Assembly (NCBI RefSeq): GCF_001050375.1
Contig: NZ_KQ130482.1
Location: 202,954 to 266,953 of the forward strand
Direction: 5' to 3'
DNA: 64,000 bases
Source: Catenovulum maritimum
GTDB lineage: Bacteria; Pseudomonadota; Gammaproteobacteria; Enterobacterales; Alteromonadaceae
The notes under the pieces were generated by a model. The model ran no database searches. It was not told the DNA's origin and saw only the letters and a program-made list of their open reading frames with translations. Made by a program: the position numbers and the translations under genes. Positions 56,500 to 64,000 of this stretch are shown in pieces. The stretch's first letter is position 1. Each line of letters starts with the position of its first letter.

Positions 56500-56982
56500 A
56501 TGCTCCATAACTGTCGAATTTTAAAATATATACTGTGTTTTATCTTAACAAGCTCTTCGTTACAAGCAGAAGATATGGCCGATTCAAAAAAGGAATTAGC
56601 AGCACTTCTTGAAAAGCATCAATCTAAGGTAATTTATTTGGATTTTTGGGCTTCGTGGTGTCTACCTTGTCGTAAATCCTTCCCTTGGATGAATCAAATT
56701 CAACAAAAATATCAAGATAATAATTTCACTGTCATTAGTGTTAATTTAGATCAAGATAGGAAGTTAGCAGATGAATTCTTGTCGAAAAATGAAAATGATT
56801 TTCCTGTGGTATTTGATCCTAATGGAGAATTAGCAAAAGAGTTTAAGCTTAAAGGAATGCCAAGCAGTTTTATTTTTGATAAATCTGGACAAATAGTTAG
56901 AAGCCATGTCGGATTTTTTAACGATAAAACGGTAAGTTATGAAAAAGAATTAACCTCATTAATTTTTAAAAATGAATATTAA
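56500..56982 (+). CDS. TlpA-like periplasmic thioredoxin
   Basis: 160 residues with a signal peptide (cut near LQAED). The thioredoxin fold has the active site WASWCLPCRKSFP (CxxC = CLPC) and the cis-Pro region GMPSSFIFD. It would reduce or handle disulfides in the periplasm. It heads the thioredoxin-DUF4266-DUF3570-ApbE operon; in that context it may keep the cysteines of the DUF4266 lipoprotein tail reduced, which is an inference. Confidence 0.88.
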   Translation: MLHNCRILKYILCFILTSSSLQAEDMADSKKELAALLEKHQSKVIYLDFWASWCLPCRKSFPWMNQIQQKYQDNNFTVISVNLDQDRKLADEFLSKNENDFPVVFDPNGELAKEFKLKGMPSSFIFDKSGQIVRSHVGFFNDKTVSYEKELTSLIFKNEY

Positions 56983-57012
56983 TAAACCAAGGTACAAAAT
57001 AGGAGTGTAATT

Positions 57013-57237
57013 ATGAATAAATATGTTCAACTTTTCGTTGTTAGTTTTGTTCTTCTTTCCACAACCGCTTGCTCGTCATTAGGTGTGAAGCCTTGGGAAA
57101 GAGATTTACTGGCCAAAAAAGAAATGTCACTTAATTCGTCTCCCATTGATGCTGCTTTAGACGAGCATATTTATTTTTCGAAAGAAGCATCTAGTGGCGG
57201 GCGTAGTTTTGCTGGAGGAGGTTGCGGATGCAATTAA
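57013..57237 (+). CDS. DUF4266 small lipoprotein with C-terminal Gly/Cys tail
   Basis: 74 residues. Lipobox STTAC (C20), then SSLGVKPWERDLLAKKEM and DEHIYFSKEASSGG, ending FAGGGCGCN. VKPWER and the GGxCGCN-type end are the marks of DUF4266. The function is unknown. It is an envelope lipoprotein with two closely spaced cysteines at its very C-terminus, which could bind a metal or take part in thiol chemistry with the thioredoxin next door. The last codons overlap the DUF3570 start, and the GGAGGAGG that encodes Gly residues there serves as its ribosome-binding site. Confidence 0.82.
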   Translation: MNKYVQLFVVSFVLLSTTACSSLGVKPWERDLLAKKEMSLNSSPIDAALDEHIYFSKEASSGGRSFAGGGCGCN

Positions 57238-58472
57238 AAACAAAAAATATACAGCAATTATTGACTGTAGCGACATGTAGTTTATTAGGCAGTGCTGCAA
57301 GTGCGGAAGAATCAAATGCTTGGTCTTTTGATACAGCTTTAATGTATTACGGTGAAACTGACCGCGTTAGTGCTGTTGAGGGTATTATATCTGGCACTAA
57401 AGAGTATTCAGATGGACACTTTCTAAATCTTAAATTAACTTTAGATACACTTACAGGCGCTTCAGCTAATGGGGCTGTGCCTCAGGATAAAGTTCAGACT
57501 TTTACTCGCCCTTCAGGCAAGGGATCATATGATATTGGTGCCGGACAAACACCACTAGATGATACTTTTCAGGATACTCGGGTACAGTTAAACGCACAAT
57601 GGACACAGCCATTAGCAGAAAATTACCTTGGCAGTGCAGGTGTGCATTTTTCTAAAGAGTATGATTATTTATCACTTGGTTTTAATGGCAATATTGCTCG
57701 TGAGCTTAATCAAAAGAATACAACATTATCTTTAGGTGTTGCTTACTCTTACGATTCTATTGATCCTGAAGGTGGTGTACCTATCGCATTTACGCCTATG
57801 TTACATAAAGGCACTGAGCCTAATCGCTTGTCTGGCAGTGAAAATAAAACAACTATAGATATGTTATTTGGTGTAACACAGATTATTAACCGACGGATGT
57901 TGATGCAGCTGAATTATTCTTACTCACAAGTGGATGGTTATTTATCTGATCCTTTTAAGGTGGTTAGTGTTGTTAATGATAATGGCGAAGCTTTAACCCA
58001 TTTATATGAAAATCGCCCAGATTCACGCACAAAACAGAGTGTTTTTTGGCAAACTAAATATCATTTAACAGATTCAGTGATCGATTTTTCTTATCGTTAT
58101 ATGTGGGATGATTGGGATATAAGTTCTCATACTTTTGATTTAAGATATAATATCCCTTTAAGCGGAAGTTATTTCGAACCGCATGTTCGTTATTATATAC
58201 AAAGCGCAGCCGAGTTTTATCGACCTTTTATGATGGAAAATGAGGCGCTAGATTTTGCAAGTGCGGACTATCGAATTGGTGAAATGGATGGTTTAACCTT
58301 AGGCGTAAAATATGGAATGCCGTTAGAAAATAATACGGAAGTGTCATTTCGATTTGAGTTGTTTAAACAAACGCCGACTAACCCCGGCTATGAAAAACCT
58401 GGAATATTGGCTAATTTAGAGCTTTATGAAAGTATTGATGCAGTCATTTTCCAAATCAATTATTCATTTTAA
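57228..58472 (+). CDS. DUF3570 outer-membrane beta-barrel protein
   Basis: 414 residues from the ATG at 57228 (a TTG at 57222 is also in frame, but GGAGGAGG is placed better for the ATG). Signal peptide to about ASAEE. The mature protein is a run of amphipathic beta-strands ending in INYSF, with C-terminal Phe, and starts WSFDTALMYYGETDRVSAVEGI, a DUF3570 pattern. It overlaps the DUF4266 gene by 10 bases and the ApbE gene follows after 3 bases, so all are tightly coupled. Probable partner of the DUF4266 lipoprotein at the outer membrane. Confidence 0.82.
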   Translation: MQLKTKNIQQLLTVATCSLLGSAASAEESNAWSFDTALMYYGETDRVSAVEGIISGTKEYSDGHFLNLKLTLDTLTGASANGAVPQDKVQTFTRPSGKGSYDIGAGQTPLDDTFQDTRVQLNAQWTQPLAENYLGSAGVHFSKEYDYLSLGFNGNIARELNQKNTTLSLGVAYSYDSIDPEGGVPIAFTPMLHKGTEPNRLSGSENKTTIDMLFGVTQIINRRMLMQLNYSYSQVDGYLSDPFKVVSVVNDNGEALTHLYENRPDSRTKQSVFWQTKYHLTDSVIDFSYRYMWDDWDISSHTFDLRYNIPLSGSYFEPHVRYYIQSAAEFYRPFMMENEALDFASADYRIGEMDGLTLGVKYGMPLENNTEVSFRFELFKQTPTNPGYEKPGILANLELYESIDAVIFQINYSF

Positions 58473-58475
58473 AAT

Positions 58476-59372
58476 ATGATAGATAGAAGTTTTAAAATTA
58501 ATTCTACTCCTCATTGCCATAGTATTGTTTTTGATGCTATGGCTAGTCCCTGCGAGGTCATATTTGACGAAATCAATGAGTTAGAGTTGCATTTACTTGC
58601 AAAGCTAATTACCAAAGAAGTATGGCGTATAGAAGACAAATACAGTCGTTACAATCCGTTAAGTTTATGTTCCAAAATTAATAATAGTGGCGGAAAAAGT
58701 ATATCTATTGATGAGGAAACGTCCGCGTTACTTACTTTTGCTGATCAATGTTATCTCATTAGTGATGGCATGTTTGATATCACTTCGGGGATATTAAGAA
58801 AAGCATGGCATTTTGATAAATCAGATAATCTGCCATCCAAGCAGCAAGTTGATGAACTTTTACCTTTGGTTAATTGGCAAAAGGTTCGTTTTGATGACAA
58901 AAGCATTGAATTGCCTAGCAAAATGGAAATCGATTTTGGTGGCATAGGTAAAGAATATGCAGTTGATAAAATTGCTGAATTGATAAAAACGCAAACCAAA
59001 CAACCAGCCTTAATAAATTTTGGTGGAGATTTACTCGCGACTAAGCCCCGTAATAACAAAAAACCTTGGTGTGTTGGTATAGAACACCCTGCGTTTAAAA
59101 ATAAAAGCAGTACTGTTATTTCATTCTACCAAGGGGGAATAGCGACAAGTGGAGATACAAATCGTTTTTTAATAAAAAATGGTAAACGATATGGCCACAT
59201 TTTAAATGTCAAAACGGGTTGGCCCATTGAAAATTCCCCAAGGTCGGTTACCGTTGCAAGTCACTCATGTATAAAAGCGGGTATGGTTGCAACTTTAGCT
59301 ATGCTTCAGGGAACTGATGCTGAATCTTTTTTAACGGGGAATGAATTTAAGCATTGGATACATAGAGATTAA
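58476..59372 (+). CDS. ApbE-family FAD:protein FMN transferase without signal peptide
   Basis: 298 residues. ApbE blocks are visible: MASPCEVIF, EDKYSRYNPLS, FDITSGILRKAW, IDFGGIGKEYAVDKI, ALINFGGDL, GGIATSGD and HILNVKTGWP. The enzyme attaches FMN from FAD to Ser/Thr of target proteins. No signal peptide or lipobox is visible at the N-terminus (MIDRSFKINSTPHCHS), unlike most ApbE proteins, so it may act in the cytoplasm or be moved otherwise. Its target could be a protein of this operon, but a clear ApbE acceptor motif was not found in the neighbours. Confidence 0.88.
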   Translation: MIDRSFKINSTPHCHSIVFDAMASPCEVIFDEINELELHLLAKLITKEVWRIEDKYSRYNPLSLCSKINNSGGKSISIDEETSALLTFADQCYLISDGMFDITSGILRKAWHFDKSDNLPSKQQVDELLPLVNWQKVRFDDKSIELPSKMEIDFGGIGKEYAVDKIAELIKTQTKQPALINFGGDLLATKPRNNKKPWCVGIEHPAFKNKSSTVISFYQGGIATSGDTNRFLIKNGKRYGHILNVKTGWPIENSPRSVTVASHSCIKAGMVATLAMLQGTDAESFLTGNEFKHWIHRD

Positions 59373-59547
59373 TATTTTTATCGTTTATTTCTTCTCCTAG
59401 CCGTATTACTTCTTTCAGCTCAAACTATAAATAAGTCGAATTAGTTCCGAACTGTACATCTTTATACCCAAACTACTTTAGATTTAACTATTGTATATAT
59501 GATTTTTTGTATATAAAATATTTCATATGTTGTTTAGGGTGTTTAAA
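59373..59547. promoter_or_regulatory. Promoter region of the arsenic operon
   Basis: 175 bases. Two direct TGTATATA copies at 59492-59499 and 59508-59515, 16 bases apart, in a very AT-rich stretch before the ArsR-containing gene. They are candidate operator or -10 elements. No terminator for the ApbE gene was recognised. Confidence 0.35.
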
Positions 59548-60378
59548 ATGAAGAATCTTAAAAAGCAAAGTGTCCTTTTTCTCTGTACGGGTAATTCGGC
59601 TAGATCGCAAATGGCGGAAGCTTTACTCAGACATAAAGCGGCTGATATGTACGAGGTTTATAGTGCAGGCACTGAACCTGAGAGCGTTGATCCGCGTGCG
59701 ATTCAAGCTTTAGAAACATTTGGCGTTGCGACAAAAAATTTAGTCGCCAAACACCTGTCTAAGTTTGAAGGTCAGTCGTTTGATTATGTGATTACCCTGT
59801 GTGATAAAGCGAGTAATGAATGCAGAAGTTTCCCCAATGCGTCGACACAGTTAGCTTGGGATTTTCCCGATCCTAAAGCTCGAGGTGGACATAATCCATT
59901 TTCGACTACGCTAGGTGAATTGAATGATCGTTTAGCAATGTTTGTGTCTGTGGAAGGAAATAATGCCAAGCAGAATATTGATAGCCCACAGATGCCGGCT
60001 AGTAATGGCAATGAACTCACTTTAAGTTTTCAACCAATCGATTTTTATAAATGTTTAACAGATGAAATACGCTTGAAAACCTTGATGCTCGCTCATTATC
60101 ACGGTGAGTTATGTGTATGCGAGTTAATGGCTGCAATGGCGGAAGATAGCCAGCCAAAAGTGTCACGTAACTTAGCTGTATTGAAAAAAGCTCAAGTAAT
60201 AACCGATAGAAAACATGGGCAGTGGGTATTTTATCGTATTAATCCTGCACTCCCTTTGTGGGCCAAAGCCGTGATTGCTCAAACAACAGAAAATAATATT
60301 CCGCTGATTAGTTCAGAGCTTGAACGTTTATCCCGGATGCAAAATAGGCCGGATAAAGCCAGTTTTTGCAGTAAATAA
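59548..60378 (+). CDS. Fused arsenate reductase (LMW-PTP type) and ArsR repressor
   Basis: 276 residues from the ATG at 59548, with TAGGGTG upstream; an ATG at 59527 is also in frame. The N-terminal half is a low-molecular-weight phosphatase-type ArsC: catalytic loop [16 protein letters not shown] (CX5R), and a cysteine pair [10 protein letters not shown] like the shuttling cysteines of thioredoxin-linked ArsC. The C-terminal half (about 165-250) is an ArsR-type winged helix, with ELCVCELM carrying two cysteines that could bind arsenite, then [17 protein letters not shown] and WVFYRINP. One protein would reduce arsenate and repress the operon. Confidence 0.9.
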   Translation: MKNLKKQSVLFLCTGNSARSQMAEALLRHKAADMYEVYSAGTEPESVDPRAIQALETFGVATKNLVAKHLSKFEGQSFDYVITLCDKASNECRSFPNASTQLAWDFPDPKARGGHNPFSTTLGELNDRLAMFVSVEGNNAKQNIDSPQMPASNGNELTLSFQPIDFYKCLTDEIRLKTLMLAHYHGELCVCELMAAMAEDSQPKVSRNLAVLKKAQVITDRKHGQWVFYRINPALPLWAKAVIAQTTENNIPLISSELERLSRMQNRPDKASFCSK

Positions 60379-60407
60379 GTTTAGAAGCAGTAATAAAGGA
60401 TCTCATC

Positions 60408-61433
60408 ATGGGTATTTTTGAGCGATATTTATCACTCTGGGTTGGTTTGAGTATTGCGCTAGGTGTGGGGTTAGGCCTATGGCAGCCAAGTGTTTTCCAA
60501 ACCATTGCTGGGTTAGAAATTGCAAAAGTAAATCTAGTGGTTGCCGTATTTATTTGGGTAATGATTTATCCCATGATGGTTCAAATTGATTTTTCTGCAA
60601 TTAAAGATGTAGGTAAAAATCCTAAGGGTTTGATGCTAACCATTATCATCAATTGGTTGGTTAAGCCTTTTACTATGGCTGGTCTAGGTTGGTTATTTTT
60701 TACTATATTCTTTGCCGATTGGGTTGATCCCGCCTCAGCGCAAGAATATATCGCCGGCATGATTTTATTGGGTGTTGCTCCCTGTACCGCTATGGTTTTT
60801 GTATGGTCACAGCTGACCAAAGGTGATCCCAATTATACCTTGATTCAGGTCTCGGTGAACGATGTCATTATGATATTTGCTTTTGCACCGCTTTCTGCGT
60901 TTTTACTCGGGGTGAGTGATATTCAAGTGCCATGGGAAACCTTGCTTATTTCAGTTTTACTTTATGTTTTACTCCCATTAATTGCGGGTATCTTGACTCG
61001 AAAAATACTGAATAACGGCAAGCAAACACAGGTAATTAATCAATTTTTGACCAAGTTGAAACCTTGGTCTGTGGTTGGTTTATTAGCCACAGTTGTTTTA
61101 TTGTTTGGCTTTCAAGCCAATACGATTATCTCGCAACCTGAAACCATAGGTTTAATTGCGATCCCATTGATCATCCAAACTTATGGCATTTTCATCATTG
61201 CTTATTTAGCGGCTAAATGGTTGCAACTGCCACATAAGATTGCAGCACCAGCCTGTTTAATCGGCACTTCTAACTTTTTTGAACTCGCAGTTGCCGTGGC
61301 TATTTCGCTTTTTGGCTTAAATTCAGGTGCGGCGCTAGCAACCGTCGTTGGCGTGCTAGTTGAAGTGCCAGTGATGTTGTCTCTAGTTTACCTAGTCAAC
61401 CGGACCGGACACTGGTTTCGAACCCAAGCTTAA
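60408..61433 (+). CDS. arsB: ACR3-family arsenite efflux permease
   Basis: 341 residues with about ten transmembrane segments. ACR3 blocks: [38 protein letters not shown], and [20 protein letters not shown] with the conserved Cys needed for arsenite transport. It exports As(III), usually driven by the proton gradient. Thirty bases after the reductase-repressor gene, so it is part of the same operon. The symbols acr3 and arsB are both used for this family. Confidence 0.93.
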   Translation: MGIFERYLSLWVGLSIALGVGLGLWQPSVFQTIAGLEIAKVNLVVAVFIWVMIYPMMVQIDFSAIKDVGKNPKGLMLTIIINWLVKPFTMAGLGWLFFTIFFADWVDPASAQEYIAGMILLGVAPCTAMVFVWSQLTKGDPNYTLIQVSVNDVIMIFAFAPLSAFLLGVSDIQVPWETLLISVLLYVLLPLIAGILTRKILNNGKQTQVINQFLTKLKPWSVVGLLATVVLLFGFQANTIISQPETIGLIAIPLIIQTYGIFIIAYLAAKWLQLPHKIAAPACLIGTSNFFELAVAVAISLFGLNSGAALATVVGVLVEVPVMLSLVYLVNRTGHWFRTQA

Positions 61434-61464
61434 CTTTTTAATGAACAAATTAACGGAAAAAATA

Positions 61465-61953
61465 ATGTCACATCCTTTTGATACTTTACCGCTTGATAAT
61501 GGCGCTAAGCTGATTTTTACCCCTTGCCCAGGTACCAAGGAAGCAAGTTTAACTGAATCCATTGAGGCACTTAAACAAGCCGGCACTAACATGCTACTTA
61601 CTCTGATGTTTGATGAAGAAATGGCTAAAAATAAAGCCACATCTTTACCGCAGGAATGCGAAAAACAAAACATTGAATGGCTGCAATTACCTATTTTAGA
61701 CGATGCTGCTCCTAATCAAGCTTTTGAGGACAGCTGGCTAGCTCAAAAGCAAAATATACTCGCGGTAATCAATAATCAGGGCACGATTGCCGTTCATTGT
61801 AAAGGCGGCTCGGGTAGGACTGGTTTAGTGATAGGACTCATACTGTTAGCTTTAGGTTACACGGGCGAACAGGCGATAAATTCAGTTCAGAAAATACGCC
61901 CTAATTCGCTTAAAAATCAAGCTCAGCTCGATTACTTTAATTCATATTTATAA
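61465..61953 (+). CDS. Protein-tyrosine/dual-specificity phosphatase-like protein in the ars operon
   Basis: 162 residues from the ATG at 61465, with ACGGA upstream; an ATG at 61441 is in frame as well. The signature loop VHCKGGSGRTGLVIG (HCX5R) and the general-acid region LPILDDAAPN fit the cysteine-phosphatase fold, close to CDKN3-like enzymes. The preceding FTPCPGTKEASL is typical of this group. The location between acr3 and the GAPDH/arsJ pair suggests a role in arsenic detoxification, possibly on a phospho- or arseno-ester, but this has not been shown to my knowledge. Confidence 0.75.
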   Translation: MSHPFDTLPLDNGAKLIFTPCPGTKEASLTESIEALKQAGTNMLLTLMFDEEMAKNKATSLPQECEKQNIEWLQLPILDDAAPNQAFEDSWLAQKQNILAVINNQGTIAVHCKGGSGRTGLVIGLILLALGYTGEQAINSVQKIRPNSLKNQAQLDYFNSYL

Positions 61954-62008
61954 ACTTTAATACACAGTTCAAAGCAGATACAGACAATTAAAAATTTAGG
62001 ACACATTT

Positions 62009-63019
62009 ATGACAATTAAAATTGGTATTAACGGCTTTGGCCGTATGGGCAGGCTATCAATGCGGGCTGCATATGATTGGGATGATATTGAAATTGTGCA
62101 CATTAACGATCCGGCTGGTAATGCAGAAACACTTGCGCATTTATTAGCGTTTGATTCAGTACATGGCCGCTGGCATCATGATGTGACGCATACTGGCGAT
62201 GAGATTGTCATTAATGGCGAGCATATCCCTTGCACGCAAAATAAAGCGATTCAAGATACAGATTGGTCTAAGTGCGATGTCGTAATTGAAGCGTCAGGCA
62301 AAATTAAAACCAAAGCTTTACTACAAGCTTATTTAGAGCAAGGTGTTAAAAGGGTTGTGGTGACAGCACCAGTGAAAGAAGAAGGTGTACTAAACATTGT
62401 TATGGGGGTTAATGAGCACTTATACGATAAAACAATTCACCCGATAGTGACAGCAGCATCCTGTACAACTAACTGTTTAGCGCCTGTCGTGAAGGTAATC
62501 CATGAAAAAATTGGGATTAAACATGGCTCAATGACAACCATTCATAATATTACCAACACCCAAACTATTATTGACTCGGCACATAAAGATCTACGCCGAG
62601 CGCGTTCATGTGGCACAAGCTTAATTCCAACGACAACCGGATCTGCAACGGCTATTACACATATTTTCCCTGAGCTTAAAGGCAAGCTAAATGGCCACGC
62701 GATTCGAGTCCCGTTAACAAATGCATCTATTACTGACTGTGTGTTTGAAGTTGCACGTAGCACGACAAGTGAAGAAGTAAACCAATTACTAAAAGAAGCT
62801 GCTGAGAGCGAATTAAAAGGCATATTAGGCTACGAAGAACGCCCGTTAGTGTCTATTGATTATAAAACTGACCCTCGCTCAAGCATTATTGATGCATTAT
62901 CTACGCTGGTGGTAAATGATACACAATTGAAAATATATGCTTGGTATGACAACGAGTGGGGATATTCGAACAGAACTGCCGAGCTTGCACGTATGGTTGG
63001 TTTAGCAGACAAAGGTTAA
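62009..63019 (+). CDS. ArsJ-associated glyceraldehyde-3-phosphate dehydrogenase
   Basis: 336 residues. NAD-binding start [16 protein letters not shown], catalytic Cys in [10 protein letters not shown], and the C-terminal [18 protein letters not shown]. In ars operons with arsJ, this GAPDH uses arsenate instead of phosphate to form 1-arseno-3-phosphoglycerate, which ArsJ exports. The position directly before arsJ (5 bases between stop and ATG) supports that role rather than central glycolysis. Confidence 0.93.
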   Translation: MTIKIGINGFGRMGRLSMRAAYDWDDIEIVHINDPAGNAETLAHLLAFDSVHGRWHHDVTHTGDEIVINGEHIPCTQNKAIQDTDWSKCDVVIEASGKIKTKALLQAYLEQGVKRVVVTAPVKEEGVLNIVMGVNEHLYDKTIHPIVTAASCTTNCLAPVVKVIHEKIGIKHGSMTTIHNITNTQTIIDSAHKDLRRARSCGTSLIPTTTGSATAITHIFPELKGKLNGHAIRVPLTNASITDCVFEVARSTTSEEVNQLLKEAAESELKGILGYEERPLVSIDYKTDPRSSIIDALSTLVVNDTQLKIYAWYDNEWGYSNRTAELARMVGLADKG

Positions 63020-63024
63020 TTGTT

Positions 63025-64000
63025 ATGGCGCTTTTATCACTCAACAGTTTATCACCTGCGATTAAACAATACTTGGTGGTGACTGGCAATTACTGGGCAT
63101 TTACGCTGACAGATGGCGCACTTAGAATGCTGGTGGTGCTGTATTTTCATCAGCTAGGCTACAGCCCGCTCAATATTGCCATGCTGTTTTTATTTTATGA
63201 AATCTTTGGTGTAATCACTAACCTAGTGGGCGGTTGGCTAGGTGCAAGGCTAGGTTTAAATAAAACCATGAATATAGGTTTAGCCATGCAAATCATTGCG
63301 CTGGCTATGTTAGCTGTACCAACTGAAATGCTGACTGTACTTTATGTGATGATTGCTCAAGCATTATCAGGCATTGCTAAAGATCTTAATAAAATGAGTG
63401 CTAAAAGCTCGATAAAACTACTTGTGCCAGCAGGTGCTGAGGGCAAGCTTTATCAATGGGTGGCCATACTAACTGGGTCTAAAAATGCGCTTAAAGGTGT
63501 GGGTTTCTTTTTAGGCGGATTATTACTGACATTAGTTGGTTTTAAAGGGGCTGTCATATTGATGGCTGCGGCATTGGCTTTAGTTTGGTTGTTTAGCTTA
63601 ATCGCTTTAAAACAAGATTTAGGCAAAGCTAAAAACAAGCCTAAATTTAATGAGATTTTTTCGAAAAGCCCATCCATTAATATTCTCTCTGCTGCCCGTA
63701 TGTTTTTATTTGGCGCTAGAGATGTTTGGTTTGTGGTTGCCTTGCCAGTATTTTTAGCCGCAACATTTAATTGGAATCACTGGTGGGTTGGTGGGTTTAT
63801 GGCGAGCTGGGTGATTGGCTACGGCATAGTCCAGTCTTTTGCACCTTATTTTACCGGAAAAAAACAAGGTAAAACCCCAACAGGAAGAGCGGCTTTTTTA
63901 TGGGCTGGATATTTAACCTTAATCCCTGCGGTTATTGCCCTAACTTTGCATTTTGACTTTTACATACAAACGTCAATTATTCTGGGTTTGCTTATTTTTG
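63025..64000 (+). CDS. arsJ: ArsJ organoarsenical efflux MFS permease (3' partial)
   Basis: The frame opens at ATG 63025 and runs off the right edge (325 codons seen). It begins MALLSLNSLSPAIKQYLVVT, then GNYWAFTLTDGALRMLVVLYFH, EIFGVITNLVGGWLG, and AQALSGIAKDLNKMSAKSSIK, which are ArsJ-like. Multiple transmembrane segments. With the GAPDH upstream, it would export 1-arseno-3-phosphoglycerate and so give arsenate resistance. The full gene should be about 400 codons. Confidence 0.9.
   Translation, partial: MALLSLNSLSPAIKQYLVVTGNYWAFTLTDGALRMLVVLYFHQLGYSPLNIAMLFLFYEIFGVITNLVGGWLGARLGLNKTMNIGLAMQIIALAMLAVPTEMLTVLYVMIAQALSGIAKDLNKMSAKSSIKLLVPAGAEGKLYQWVAILTGSKNALKGVGFFLGGLLLTLVGFKGAVILMAAALALVWLFSLIALKQDLGKAKNKPKFNEIFSKSPSINILSAARMFLFGARDVWFVVALPVFLAATFNWNHWWVGGFMASWVIGYGIVQSFAPYFTGKKQGKTPTGRAAFLWAGYLTLIPAVIALTLHFDFYIQTSIILGLLIF

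Overview
The window looks like chromosomal DNA of a marine, polysaccharide-degrading gammaproteobacterium of the Alteromonadales (Catenovulum or Paraglaciecola type). This assignment is an inference. It rests on the AT-rich composition, the truA-accD-folC-dedD-cvpA-purF gene order, the many TonB-dependent receptors paired with secreted carbohydrate-active enzymes, and an flrC-like flagellar regulator tail at the left edge.

Layout. 1-371: 3' end of an FlrC-like sigma-54 activator. 431-1315: a periplasmic solute-binding-like protein. 1293-16219: a polysaccharide-utilisation locus with two GH2 enzymes, a GH5-like enzyme, a TonB-dependent receptor, a GPH-type sugar symporter, a LacI repressor, a hexose-phosphate mutarotase-like protein and a HAD phosphatase. 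Three imperfect palindromes with a central CG are likely operators of the LacI protein. 16220-24052: mostly housekeeping genes (EamA transporter, truA, accD, folC, dedD, cvpA, purF, TSUP transporter).

24317-50920 is a large alginate-utilisation region. It holds three PL7 lyases (two with carbohydrate-binding modules), a PL6 lyase, two TonB-dependent receptors, a lipoprotein built of two nearly identical tandem modules, a heparin-lyase-I-like lipoprotein, KdgF, a hexuronate-type MFS transporter, an iron-containing alcohol dehydrogenase and a GntR/FCD regulator. A TGTAATACA or TTGTnnnACAA type element recurs in the intergenic spaces and is a candidate operator of that regulator. Lyases would cut alginate outside the cell, TonB-dependent receptors would import oligomers, and KdgF plus the dehydrogenase would process unsaturated uronate. 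KDG kinase, KDG aldolase and a recognisable oligoalginate lyase (PL15/PL17) are not in the window.

51612-52412: a cold-shock gene with a long leader and a frameshifted hsp20 remnant. 52493-59372: a divergent envelope redox/metal cluster. One arm has a QseB/PmrA-like two-component system, a cupredoxin-fold protein, an FTR1-like permease lacking the usual iron motif, and an outer-membrane protein. The other arm has a TlpA-like thioredoxin, a DUF4266 lipoprotein, a DUF3570 outer-membrane protein and an ApbE flavin transferase. A PmrA-type direct repeat lies between the arms. I regard this as the least understood system here. 59548-64000: an arsenic operon with a fused arsenate reductase-ArsR protein, ACR3, a tyrosine-phosphatase-like protein, the ArsJ-associated GAPDH, and arsJ running off the right edge.

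No tRNA, rRNA, CRISPR array or intact insertion sequence was recognised. Several degenerate dispersed repeats lie in long gene-free stretches.
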